Translations under genes and position numbers: made by a program
Part shown: positions 23,001-36,200 of the stretch, one piece after another
Position numbering within the stretch: position 1 is the stretch's first letter
Layout of the letters: each line of letters opens with the position of its first letter
Notes under the pieces: generated by a model
The model's database searches: none
What the model saw: only the letters and a program-made list of their open reading frames with translations
Told to the model about the DNA's origin: nothing
NCBI GenBank assembly: GCA_036172665.1
Contig: JAYKNF010000016.1
Coordinates: forward strand, 1,178,001 to 1,242,000
Length of the DNA stretch: 64,000 bases
Reading direction: 5' to 3'
Source: Prosopocoilus inquinatus
Lineage: Eukaryota > Arthropoda > Insecta > Coleoptera > Lucanidae

Positions 23001-24500
23001 TATCATATTATTTGACGTTACGATGGACTCCAGTAACTTTGATTTGAGATACGAATTTCTCGGACTCAGCAGAAGCTGGAAATAGTTTAGAACGAAATAA
23101 CACGTATTAGCGTTGTTCCTGTGTTGTATCTAATCGATCCTTACTTATCTATCATATTATTTGACGTTACGATGGACTCCAGTAACTTTGATTTGAAGTA
23201 CGAAGTTCTCGGACGCAGCAGAAGCTGGAAATAGTTTTGAACGAAATAACACGTATTAGCGTTGTTCCTGTGATGTATCTAATCGATCCCTACTTATCTA
23301 TCATGGCATAATGACGTTACGATGGACTCCAGTAACTCTGATGTGAGATACGAAGTTTTCGGACGCAGCAGAAGCTGGAAATAGTTTTGAACGAAACAAC
23401 ACGTATTAGCGTTGTTCCTGTGATGTATCTAATCGATCCTTACTTATCTATCTTGTTATTTGACGTTACGATGGACTCCAGTAACTCCGATGTGAGATAC
23501 GAAGTTCTCGGTCGCAGCAGAAGCTGGAAATAGTTTTGAACGAAATAACAAGTGTTAGCGTTGTTCCTGTGATGTATCTAATCGACCCTTACTTATCTAT
23601 CTTGTTATTTGACGTTACGATGGACTCCAGTAACTCCGATGTGAGATACGAAGTTCTCGGACGCAGCAGAAGCTGGAAATAGTTTAGAACGAAATAACAC
23701 GTATTATCGTTGTTCCTGTGTTGTATCTAATCGATCCTTACTTATCTATCATATTATTTGACGTTACGATGGACTCCAGTAACTTTGATTTGAAGTACGT
23801 AGTTCTCGGACGCAGCAGAAGCTGGAAATAGTTTTGAAAGAAATAACACGTATTAGCGTTGTTCCTGTGTTGTATCTAATCGATCCTTACTTATCTATCT
23901 TGTTATTTGACGTTACGATGGACTCCAGTAACTTTGATTTGAGATACGAAGTTCTCGGACGCAGCAGAAGCTGGAAATAGTTTTGAACGAAATAACACGT
24001 GTTAGCGTTGTTCCTGTGATGTATCTAAGCGACCCTTACTTATATATCTTGTTATTTGACGTTACGATGGACTCCAGTAACTCCGATGTGAGATACGAAG
24101 TTCTCGTATGCAGCAGAAGCTGGAAATAGTTTAGAACGAAATAACACGTATTAGCGTTGTTCCTGTGTTGTATCTAATCGATCCTTACTTATCTATCATA
24201 TTATTTGACGTTACGATGGACTCCAGTAACTTTGATTTGAAGTACGAAGTTCTCGGACGCAGCAGAAGCTGGAAATAGTTTTGAACGAAATAACACGTAT
24301 TAGCGTTGTTCCTATGATGTATCTAATCGATCCCTACTTATCTATCTTGTTATTTGACGTTACGATGGACTCCAGTAACTCTGATATGAGATACGAAGTT
24401 TTCGGACGCAGCAGAAGCTGGAAATAGTTTTGAACGAAACAACACGAATTAGCGTTGTTCCTGTGTCGTATCTAATCGATCCTTACTTATCTATAATATT
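20050..24500. repeat. Long segment recopied at 41.27-46.44 kb, copy 1
   Basis: The matched offset starts at 21209 bp (TTACATATCTATCATG at 20256 and 41465). It becomes 21507 after two monomers are gained in the right copy near 41.7-42.0 kb (CGGATTCAGC with AAGCTGG; the 53-bp remnant). It becomes 21657 after a 150-bp monomer is lost from this copy near 21.66 kb, and 21955 after two more are lost near 23.09 kb. Each change is a whole number of monomers. The segment holds the ATGTGTGATACG monomer at about 22744 and GACTCCGGTAAC near 22880. Confidence 0.8.
21384..21436. repeat. 53-bp truncated monomer, copy 1
   Basis: After GCAGCAGAAGCTAG the sequence jumps directly to ACTCCAGTAACTCCG, so 96 bp of the monomer are missing (everything from GGAAATAG to just before GACTCC). 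The next phase mark is at 21437. TAG occurs on both sides of the presumed break in variant monomers (AAGCTAGAAA and CGATAGACTCC), so a 3-bp microhomology deletion is a reasonable origin. This and its twin at 42891 are the only breaks in whole-monomer register in the 149-bp array. Confidence 0.9.
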
Positions 24501-25500
24501 ATTTGACGTTACGATGGACTCCAGTAACTTTGATTTGAAGTACGAAGTTCTCGGACGCAGCAGAAGCTGGAAATAGTTTTGAACGAAATAACACGTATTA
24601 GCGTTGTTCCTGTTATGTATCTAAGCGACCCTTACTTATATATCTTGTTATTTGACGTTACGATGGACTCCAGTAACTCCGATGTGAGATACGAAGTTCT
24701 CGTATGCAGCAGAAGCTGGAAATAGTTTAGAACGAAATAACACGTATTAGCGTTGTTCCTGTGTTGTATCTAATCGATCCTTACTTATCTATCATATTAT
24801 TTGACGTTACGATGGACTCCAGTAACTTTGATTTGAAGTACGAAGTTCTCGGACGCAGCAGAAGCTGGAAATAGTTTTGAACGAAATAACACGTATTAGC
24901 GTCGTTCCTGTGATGTATCTAATCGATCTTTATTTATCTATCCTGTTATTTGACGTTACGATGGGCTCCAGTAACTTTGATTTGAGATACGAAGTTCTCG
25001 GACGCAGCAGAAGCTGGAAATAATTTTGAATGAAATAACACGTATTAGCGTTGTTCCTGTGATGTATCTAATCGATCCTTACTTATCTATCTTGTTATTT
25101 GACGTTACGATGGACTCCAGTAACTCTGATGTGAGATAAGATGTTTTCGGATTCAGCAGAAGCTTTAAATAGTTTTGAAAGAAACAACACGTATTAGCGT
25201 TGTTCCTGTGTTGTATCTAAGAGATCCTTACTTATCTATCATATTATTTGACGTTACGATGGACTCCAGTAACTTTGATTTGAAGTACGAAGTTCTCGGA
25301 CGCAGCAGAAGCTGGAAATAGTTTTGAACGAAATAACAAGTGTTAGCGTTGTTCCTGTGATGTATCTAATCGACCCTTACTTATCTATCTTGTTATTTGA
25401 CGTTACGATGGACTCCAGTAACTCCGATGTGAGATACGAAGTTCTCGGACGCAGCAGAAGCTGGAAATAGTTTAGAACGAAATAACACGTATTAGCGTTG
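23500..25500. repeat. Recurrent block of about 2 kb, copy 2 (offset 13314 from 10.19 kb)
   Basis: This carries the same ordered marks as 10190-12200, from CTCGGTCGCAG (23509) to CGGATTCAGC with AAGCTTTAAATAG (25151). The offset of 13314 bp equals 89 monomers plus 53 bp. The extra 53 bp are the truncated monomer at 21384, and the six 150-bp and two 146-bp units between the copies cancel out. Confidence 0.85.
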
Positions 25501-28500
25501 TTCCTGTGATGTATCTAATCGATCCCTACTTATCTATCATGGCATAATGACGTTACGATGGACTCCAGTAACTCTGATGTGAGATACGAAGTTTTCGGAC
25601 GCAGCAGAAGCTGGAAATAGTTTTGAACGAAACAACACGTATTAGCGTTGTTCCTGTGATGTATCTAATCGATCCTTACTTATCTATCTTGTTATTTGAC
25701 GTTAGGATGGACTCCAGTAACTTTGATTTGAGATACGAAATTCTCGGACTCAGCAGAAGCTGGAAATAGTTTTGAACGAAATAACACGTATTAGCGTTGT
25801 TCCTGTGATGTATCTAATCGATCCTTACTTATCTATCATATTATTTGACGTTACGATGGACTCCAGTATCATTGATTTGAGATACGAAGTTCTCGGACTC
25901 AGCAGAAGCTGGAAATAGTTTAGAACGAAATAACACGTATTAGCGTTGTTCCTGTGATGTATCTAATCGATCCCTACTTATCTATCATGGCATAATGACG
26001 TTACGATGGACTCCAGTAACTCTGATGTGAGATACGAAGTTTTCGGACGCAGCAGAAGCTGGAAATAGTTTAGAACGAAATAACACGTATTAGCATTGTT
26101 CCTGTGTTGTATCTAATCGATCCTTACTTATCTATCATATTATTTGACGTTACGATGGACTCCAGTAACTTAGATTTGAAGTACGTAGTTCTCGGACGCA
26201 GCAGAAGCTGGAAATAGTTTAGAACGAAATAACACGTATTAGCGTTGTTCCTGTGTTGTATCTAATCGATCCTTACTTATCTATCTTGTTATTTGACGTT
26301 ACGATGGACTCCAGTAACTTTGATTTGAGATACGAAGTTCTCGGACGCAGCAGAAGCTGGAAATAGTTTTGAACGAAATAACACGTGTTAGCGTTGTTCC
26401 TGTGATGTATCTAAGCGACCCTTACTTATATACCTTTTTATTTGACGTTACGATGGACTCCAGTAACTCCGATGTGAGATACGAAGTTCTCGGAAGCAGC
26501 AGAAGCTGGAAATAGTTTAGAACGAAATAACACGTATTAGCGTTGTTCCTGTGATGTATCTAATCGATCCCTACTTATCTATCATGGCATAATGACGTTA
26601 CGATGGACTCCAGTAACTCTGATGTGAGATACGAAGTTTTCGGACGCAGCAGAAGCTGGAAATAGTTTTGAACGAAACAACACGTATTAGCGTTGTTCCT
26701 GTGATGTATCTAATCGATCCTTACTTATCTATCTTGTTATTTGACGTTAGGATGGACTCCAGTAACTTTGATTTGAGATACGAAGTTCTCGGACTCAGCA
26801 GAAGCTGGAAATAGTTTTGAACGAAATAACACGTGTTAGCGTTGTTCCTGTGATGTATCTAAGCGACCCTTACTTATATACCTTGTTATTTGACGTTACG
26901 ATGGACTCCAGTAACTCCGATGTGAGATACGAAGTTCTCGGACGCAGCAGAAGCTGGAAATAGTTTAGAACGAAATAACACGTATTAGCGTTGTTCCTGT
27001 GTTGTATCTAATCGATCCTTACTTATCTATCATATTATTTGACGTTACGATGGACTCCAGTAACTTTGATTTGAAGTACGAAGTTCTCGGACGCAGCAGA
27101 AGCTGGAAATAGTTTTGAACGAAATAACACGTATTAGCGTTGTTCCTGTGATGTATCTAATCGATCCCTACTTATCTATCATGGCATAATGACGTTACGA
27201 TGGACTCCAGTAACTCTGATGTGAGATACGAAGTTTTCGGACGCAGCAGAAGCTGGAAATAGTTTTGAACGAAACAACACGTATTAGCGTTGTTCCTGTG
27301 ATGTATCTAATCGATCCTTACTTATCTATCTTGTTATTTGACGTTAGGATGGACTCCAGTAACTTTGATTTGAGATACGAAGTTCTCGGACTCAGCAGAA
27401 GCTGGAAATAGTTTTGAACGAAATAACATGTGTTAGCGTTGTTCCTGTGATGTATCTAATCGACCCTTACTTATCTATCTTGTTATTTGACGTTACGATG
27501 GACTCCAGTAACTCCGATGGTAGATACGAAGTTCTCGGACGCAGCAGATGCTGGAAATAGTTTAGAACGAAATAACACGTATTAGCGTTGTTCCTGTGTT
27601 GTATCTAATCGATCCTTACTTATCTATCATATTATTTGACGTTACGAAGGACTCCAGTAACTCCGATGTGAGATACGAAGTTCTCGGACGCAGCAGAAGC
27701 TGGAAATAGTTTAGAACGAAATAACACATATTAGCGTTGTTCCTGAGTTGTATCTAATCGATCCTTACTTATCTATCATATTATTTGACGTTACGATTGA
27801 CTCCAGTAACTTTGATATGAAGTACGAAGTTCTCGGACGCAGCAGAAGCTGGAAATAGTTTTGAACGAAATAACACGTATTAGCGTTGTTCCTGTGATGT
27901 ATCTAATCGATCTTTACTTATCTATCTTGTTATTTGACGTTACGACGGACTCCAGTAACTTTGATTTGAGATACGAAGTTCTCGGACGCAGCAGAAGCTG
28001 GAAATTGTTTTGAACGAAATAACACGTGTTAGCGTTGTTCCTGTGATGTATCTAATCGACCCTTACTTATCTATCTTGTTATTTGACGTTACGATGGACT
28101 CCAGTAACTCCGATGTGAGATACGAAGTTCTCGGACGCAGCAGAAGCTGGAAATAGTTTAGAACGAGATAACACGTATCAGCGTTGTTCCTGTGTTGTAT
28201 CTAATCGATCCTTACTTACCTATCATATTATTTGACGTTACGATGGACTCCAGTAACTTTGATTTGAAGTACGAATTTCTCGGACGCAGCAGAAGCTGGA
28301 AATAGTTTTGAACGAAATAACACGTATTAGCGTTATTCCTGTTATGTATCTAATCGACCCTTACTTATCTATCTTGTTATTTGACGTTACGATGGACTCC
28401 AGTAACTCTGATGTGAGATACGAAGTTTTCGGACGCAGCAGAAGCTGGAAATAGTTTTGAACGAAACAACACATATTAGCGTTGTTCCTGTGATGTATCT

Positions 28501-29610
28501 AATCGATCCTTACTTATCTATCTTGTTATTTGACGTTACGATGGACTCCAGTAACTTTGATTTGAGATACGAAGTTCTCGGACGCAGCAGAAGCTGGAAA
28601 TAGTTTTGAACGAAATAACACGTGTTAGCGTTGTTCCTGTGATGTATCTAATCGATCCTTACTTATCTATGTTATTTGACGTTACGATGGACTCCAGTAA
28701 CTCTGATGTGAGATACGAAGTTTTCGGACGCAGCAGAAGCTGGAAATAGTTTTGAACGAAACAACACGTATTAGCGTTGTTCCTGTGATGTATCTAATCG
28801 ATCCTTACTTATCTATCTTGTTATTTGACGTTACGATGGACTCCAGTAACTCCGATGTGAGATACGAAGTTCTCGGACGCAGCAGAAGCTGGAAATAGTT
28901 TAGAACGAAATAACACGTATTAGCGTTGTTCCTGTGTTGTATCTAATCGATCCTTACTTATCTATCATATTATTTGACGTTACGATGGACTCCAGTAACT
29001 TTGATTTGAAGTACGAATTTCTCGGACGCAGCAGAAGCTGGAAATAGTTTTGAACGAAATAACACGTATTAGCGTTGTTCCTGTTATGTATCTAATCGAC
29101 CCTTACTTATCTATCTTGTTATTTGACGTTACGATGGACTCCAGTAACTCCGATGTGAGATACGAAGTTTTCGGACGCAGCAGAAGCTGGAAATAGTTTT
29201 GAACGAAACAACACGTATTAGCGTTGTTCCTGTGTCGTATCTAATCGATCCATACTTATCTATAATATTATTTGACGTTACGATGGACTCCAGTAACTTA
29301 GATTTGAAGTACGTAGTTCTCGGACGCAGCAGAAGCTGGAAATAGTTTTGAACGAAATAACACGTATTAGCGTTGTTCCTGTGTTGTATCTAATCGATCC
29401 TTACTTATCTATCTTGTTATTTGACGTTACGATGGACTCCAGTAACTTTGATTTGAGATACGAAGTTCTCGGACGCAGCAGAAGCTGGAAATAGTTTTGA
29501 AAGAAATAGCACGTGTTAGCGTTGTTCCTGTGATGTATCTAATCGACCCTTACTTATCTATCTTGTTATTTGACGTTACGATGGACTCCAGTAACTCCGA
29601 TGTGAGATAC
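25470..29610. repeat. Segment related to 12.15-13.5 kb and 15.35-18.24 kb
   Basis: The left part (AGCATTGTTCC at 26093, ATGGCATAATG at 26584 and 27181) matches 12.18-13.3 kb at an offset of 13912 bp. From about 26.73 kb on it matches 15.35-18.24 kb at an offset of 11377 bp. The block therefore joins material seen in two separate places further left. Three 150-bp variants stand close together at 25539, 25987 and 26584. Confidence 0.75.
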
Positions 29611-32600
29611 GAAGTTCTCGGACGCAGCAGAAGCTGGAAATAGTTTAGAACGAGATAACACGTATCAGCGTTGTTCCTGTGTTGTATCTAATCGATCCTT
29701 ACTGATCTATCATATTATTTGACGTTACGATGGACTCCAGTAACTTTGATTTGAAGTACGAAGTTCTCGGACGCAGCAGAAGCTGGAAATAATTTTGAAC
29801 GAAATAACACGTATTAGCGTTGTTCCTGTGATGTATCTAATCCATCCCTACTTATCTGTCATGTTATTTGACGTTACGATGGACTCCAGTAACTCTGATG
29901 TGAGATACGAAGTTTTCGGACGCAGCAGAAGCTGGAAATAGTTTTGAACGAAACAACACGTATTAGCGTTGTTCCTGTGATGTATCTAATCGATCCTTAC
30001 TTATCTATCTTGTTATTTGACGTTACGATATGCTTCAGTAATTTTGATTTGAGATACGAAGTTCTCGGACGCAGCAGAAGCTGGAAATAGTTTTGAACGA
30101 AATAACACGTGTTAGCGTTGTTCCTGTGATGTGTCTAATCGATCTTTACTTATCTATCCTGTTATTTGACGTTACGATAGACTCCAGTAACTCTGATGTG
30201 TGATACGAAGTTTTCGGACGCAGCAGAAGCTAGAAAAAGTTTTGAACGAAATAACACGTATTAGCGTTGTTCCTGTGTCGTATCTAATCGATCCTTACTT
30301 ATCTATAATATTATTTGACGTTACGATGGACTCCAGTAACTTTGATTTGAAGTACGAAGTTCTCGGACGCAGCAGAAGCTGGAAATAGTTTTGAACGAAA
30401 TAACACGTATTAGCGTTGTTCCTGTTATGTATCTAAGCGACCCTTACTTATATATCTTGTTATTTGACGTTACGATGGACTCCAGTAACTCCGATGTGAG
30501 ATACTTAGTTCTCGTATGCAGCAGAAGCTGGAAATAGTTTAGAACGAAATAACACGTATTAGCGTTGTTCCTGTGTTGTATCTAATCGATCCTTACTTAT
30601 CTATCATATTATTTGACGTTACGATGGACTCCAGTAACTTTGATTTGAAGTACGAAGTTCTCGGACGCAGCAGAAGCTGGAAATAGTTTTGAACGAAATA
30701 ACACGTATTAGCGTCGTTCCTGTGATGTATCTAATCGATCTTTATTTATCTATCCTGTTATTTGACGTTACGATGGGCTCCAGTAACTTTGATTTGAGAT
30801 ACGAAGTTCTCGGACGCAGCAGAAGCTGGAAATAATTTTGAATGAAATAACACGTATTAGCGTTGTTCCTGTGATGTATCTAATCGATCCTTACTTATCT
30901 ATCTTGTTATTTGACGTTACGATGGACTCCAGTAACTCTGATGTGAGATAAGATGTTTTCGGATTCAGCAGAAGCTTTAAATAGTTTTGAAAGAAACAAC
31001 ACGTATTAGCGTTGTTCCTGTGTTGTATCTAAGAGATCCTTACTTATCTATCATATTATTTGACGTTACGATGGACTCCAGTAACTTTGATTTGAAGTAC
31101 GAAGTTCTCGGACGCAGCAGAAGCTGGAAATAGTTTTGAACGAAATAACACGTATTAGCGTTGTTCCTGTGATGTATCTAATCGATCCCTACTTATCTAT
31201 CATGGCATAATGACGTTACGATGGACTCCAGTAACTCTGATGTGAGATACGAAGTTTTCGGACGCAGCAGAAGCTGGAAATAGTTTTGAACGAAACAACA
31301 CGTATTAGCGTTGTTCCTGTGATGTATCTAATCGATCCTTACTTATCAATCTTGTTATTTGACGTTACGATGTACTCCAGTAACTTTGATGTGAGATACG
31401 AAATTCTCGGACGCAGCAGAAGCTGGAAATAGTTTCGAACGAAACAACACGTATTAGCGTCGTTCCTGTGATGTGTCTAATCGATCTTTACTTATCTATC
31501 CTGTTATTTGACGTTACGATAGACTCCAGTAACTCTGATGTGTGATACGAAGTTTTCGGACGCAGCAGAAGCTAGAAAAAGTTTTGAACGAAATAACACG
31601 TATTAGCGTTGTTCCTGTGATGTATCTAATCGATCCTTACTTATCTATCTTGTTATTTGACGTTACGATGGACTCCAGTATCTCTGATGTGAGATACGAT
31701 GTTTTCGGACGCAGCAGAAGCTGGAAATAGTTTTGAACGAAATAACACGTATTAGCGTTGTTCCTGTGATGTATCTAATCGATCCCTACTTATCTATCTT
31801 GTTATTTGACGTTACGATGGACTCCAGTAACTCTGATGTGAGATACGAAGTTTTCCGTCGCAGCAGAAGCTGGAAATAGTTTTGAACGAAACAACACATA
31901 TTAGCGTTGTTCCTGTGATGTATCTAATCGATCCTTACTTATCTATCTTGTTATTTGACGTTACGATGGACTCCAGTAACTTTGATTTGAGATACGAACT
32001 TCTGGGACGCAGCAGAAGCTGGAAATAGTTTTGAACGAAATAACACGTGTTAGCGTTGTTCCTGTGATGTATCTAATCGATCCTTACTTATCTATGTTAT
32101 TTGACGTTACGATGGACTCCAGTAACTCTGATGTGAGATACGAAGTTTTCGGACGCAGCAGAAGCTGGAAATAGTTTTGAACGAAACAACACGTATTAGC
32201 GTCGTTCCTGTGATGTGTCTAATCGATCTTTACTTATCTATCCTGTTATTTGACGTTACGATAGACTCCAGTAACTCTGATGTGTGATACGAAGTTTTCG
32301 GACGCAGCAGAAGCTAGAAATAGTTTTGAACGAAATAACACATATTAGCGTTGTTCCTGTGATGTATCTAATCGATCCTTACTTATCTATCTTGTTATTT
32401 GACGTTACGATGGACTCCAGTAACTCCGATGTGAGATACGAAGTTCTCGGTCGCAGCAGAAGCTGGAAATAGTTTAGAACGAAATAACACGTATTATCGT
32501 TGTTCCTGTGTTGTATCTAATCGATCCTTACTTACCTATCATATTATTTGACGTTACGATGGACTCCAGTAACTTTGATTTGAAGTACGTAGTTCTCGGA

Positions 32601-33230
32601 CGCAGCAGAAGCTGGAAATAGTTTTGAAAGAAATAACACGTATTAGCGTTGTTCCTGTGTTGTATCTAATCGATCCTTACTTATCTATCTTGTTATTTGA
32701 CGTTACGATGGACTCCAGTAACTTTGATTTGAGATACGAAGTTCTCGGACGCAGCAGAAGCTGGAAATAGTTTTGAACGAAATAACACGTGTTAGCGTTG
32801 TTCCTGTGATGTATCTAAGCGACCCTTACTTATATATCTTGTTATTTGACGTTACGATGGACTCCAGTAACTCCGATGTGAGATACGAAGTTCTCGTATG
32901 CAGCAGAAGCTGGAAATAGTTTAGAACGAAATAACACGTATTAGCGTTGTTCCTGTGTTGTATCTAATCGATCCTTACTTATCTATCATATTATTTGACG
33001 TTACGATGGACTCCAGTAACTTTGATTTGAAGTACGAAGTTCTCGGACGCAGCAGAAGCTGGAAATAGTTTTGAACGAAATAACACGTATTAGCGTTGTT
33101 CCTATGATGTATCTAATCGATCCCTACTTATCTATCTTGTTATTTGACGTTACGATGGACTCCAGTAACTCTGATATGAGATACGAAGTTTTCGGACGCA
33201 GCAGAAGCTGGAAATAGTTTTGAACGAAAC
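28468..33230. repeat. 4.76-kb tandem duplication, copy 1
   Basis: This copy contains 32 monomer positions, less five bases through one 150-bp and two 146-bp units. Every mark recurs 4763 bp on: AACACATATT (28468 and 33231), TAATCCATCC (29841 and 34604), ATGTGTGATACG (30196 and 34959), GGATTCAGC (30961 and 35724) and ATGGCATAATG (31202 and 35965). Near 32.46 kb this copy lacks one monomer that the right copy keeps; after that the offset is 4912 up to about 33.22 kb. It contains GAGATACTTAGTTC, shared only with copy 2. Confidence 0.9.
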
Positions 33231-36200
33231 AACACATATTAGCGTTGTTCCTGTGATGTATCTAATCGATCCTTACTTATCTATCTTGTTATTTGACGTT
33301 ACGATGGACTCCAGTAACTTTGATTTGAGATACGAAGTTCTCGGACGCAGCAGAAGCTGGAAATAGTTTTGAACGAAATAACACGTGTTAGCGTTGTTCC
33401 TGTGATGTATCTAATCGATCCTTACTTATCTATGTTATTTGACGTTACGATGGACTCCAGTAACTCTGATGTGAGATACGAAGTTTTCGGACGCAGCAGA
33501 AGCTGGAAATAGTTTTGAACGAAACAACACGTATTATCGTTGTTCCTGTGATGTATCTAATCGATCCTTACTTATCTATCTTGTTATTTGACGTTACGAT
33601 GGACTCCAGTAACTCCGATGTGAGATACGAAGTTCTCGGACGCAGCAGAAGCTGGAAATAGTTTAGAACGAAATAACACGTATTAGCGTTGTTCCTGTGT
33701 TGTATCTAATCGATCCTTACTTATCTATCATATTATTTGACGTTACGATGGACTCCAGTAACTTTGATTTGAAGTACGAATTTCTCGGACGCAGCAGAAG
33801 CTGGAAATAGTTTTGAACGAAATAACACGTATTAGCGTTGTTCCTGTTATGTATCTAATCGACCCTTACTTATCTATCTTGTTATTTGACGTTACGATGG
33901 ACTCCAGTAACTCCGATGTGAGATACGAAGTTTTCGGACGCAGCAGAAGCTGGAAATAGTTTTGAACGAAACAACACGTATTAGCGTTGTTCCTGTGTCG
34001 TATCTAATCGATCCATACTTATCTATAATATTATTTGACGTTACGATGGACTCCAGTAACTTAGATTTGAAGTACGTAGTTCTCGGACGCAGCAGAAGCT
34101 GGAAATAGTTTTGAACGAAATAACACGTATTAGCGTTGTTCCTGTGTTGTATCTAATCGATCCTTACTTATCTATCTTGTTATTTGACGTTACGATGGAC
34201 TCCAGTAACTTTGATTTGAGATACGAAGTTCTCGGACGCAGCAGAAGCTGGAAATAGTTTTGAAAGAAATAGCACGTGTTAGCGTTGTTCCTGTGATGTA
34301 TCTAATCGACCCTTACTTATCTATCTTGTTATTTGACGTTACGATGGACTCCAGTAACTCCGATGTGAGATACGAATTTCTCGGACGCAGCAGAAGCTGG
34401 AAATAGTTTAGAACGAGATAACACGTATCAGCGTTGTTCCTGTGTTGTATCTAATCGATCCTTACTGATCTATCATATTATTTGACGTTACGATGGACTC
34501 CAGTAACTTTGATTTGAAGTACGAAGTTCTCGGACGCAGCAGAAGCTGGAAATAATTTTGAACGAAATAACACGTATTAGCGTTGTTCCTGTGATGTATC
34601 TAATCCATCCCTACTTATCTGTCATGTTATTTGACGTTACGATGGACTCCAGTAACTCTGATGTGAGATACGAAGTTTTCGGACGCAGCAGAAGCTGGAA
34701 ATAGTTTTGAACGAAACAACACGTATTAGCGTTGTTCCTGTGATGTATCTAATCGATCCTTACTTATCTATCTTGTTATTTGACGTTACGATATGCTTCA
34801 GTAATTTTGATTTGAGATACGAAGTTCTCGGACGCAGCAGAAGCTGGAAATAGTTTTGAACGAAATAACACGTGTTAGCGTTGTTCCTGTGATGTGTCTA
34901 ATCGATCTTTACTTATCTATCCTGTTATTTGACGTTACGATAGACTCCAGTAACTCTGATGTGTGATACGAAGTTTTCGGACGCAGCAGAAGCTAGAAAA
35001 AGTTTTGAACGAAATAACACGTATTAGCGTTGTTCCTGTGTCGTATCTAATCGATCCTTACTTATCTATAATATTATTTGACGTTACGATGGACTCCAGT
35101 AACTTTGATTTGAAGTACGAAGTTCTCGGACGCAGCAGAAGCTGGAAATAGTTTTGAACGAAATAACACGTATTAGCGTTGTTCCTGTTATGTATCTAAG
35201 CGACCCTTACTTATATATCTTGTTATTTGACGTTACGATGGACTCCAGTAACTCCGATGTGAGATACTTAGTTCTCGTATGCAGCAGAAGCTGGAAATAG
35301 TTTAGAACGAAATAACACGTATTAGCGTTGTTCCTGTGTTGTATCTAATCGATCCTTACTTATCTATCATATTATTTGACGTTACGATGGACTCCAGTAA
35401 CTTTGATTTGAAGTACGAAGTTCTCGGACGCAGCAGAAGCTGGAAATAGTTTTGAACGAAATAACACGTATTAGCGTCGTTCCTGTGATGTATCTAATCG
35501 ATCTTTATTTATCTATCCTGTTATTTGACGTTACGATGGGCTCCAGTAACTTTGATTTGAGATACGAAGTTCTCGGACGCAGCAGAAGCTGGAAATAATT
35601 TTGAATGAAATAACACGTATTAGCGTTGTTCCTGTGATGTATCTAATCGATCCTTACTTATCTATCTTGTTATTTGACGTTACGATGGACTCCAGTAACT
35701 CTGATGTGAGATAAGATGTTTTCGGATTCAGCAGAAGCTTTAAATAGTTTTGAAAGAAACAACACGTATTAGCGTTGTTCCTGTGTTGTATCTAAGAGAT
35801 CCTTACTTATCTATCATATTATTTGACGTTACGATGGACTCCAGTAACTTTGATTTGAAGTACGAAGTTCTCGGACGCAGCAGAAGCTGGAAATAGTTTT
35901 GAACGAAATAACACGTATTAGCGTTGTTCCTGTGATGTATCTAATCGATCCCTACTTATCTATCATGGCATAATGACGTTACGATGGACTCCAGTAACTC
36001 TGATGTGAGATACGAAGTTTTCGGACGCAGCAGAAGCTGGAAATAGTTTTGAACGAAACAACACGTATTAGCGTTGTTCCTGTGATGTATCTAATCGATC
36101 CTTACTTATCAATCTTGTTATTTGACGTTACGATGTACTCCAGTAACTTTGATGTGAGATACGAAATTCTCGGACGCAGCAGAAGCTGGAAATAGTTTCG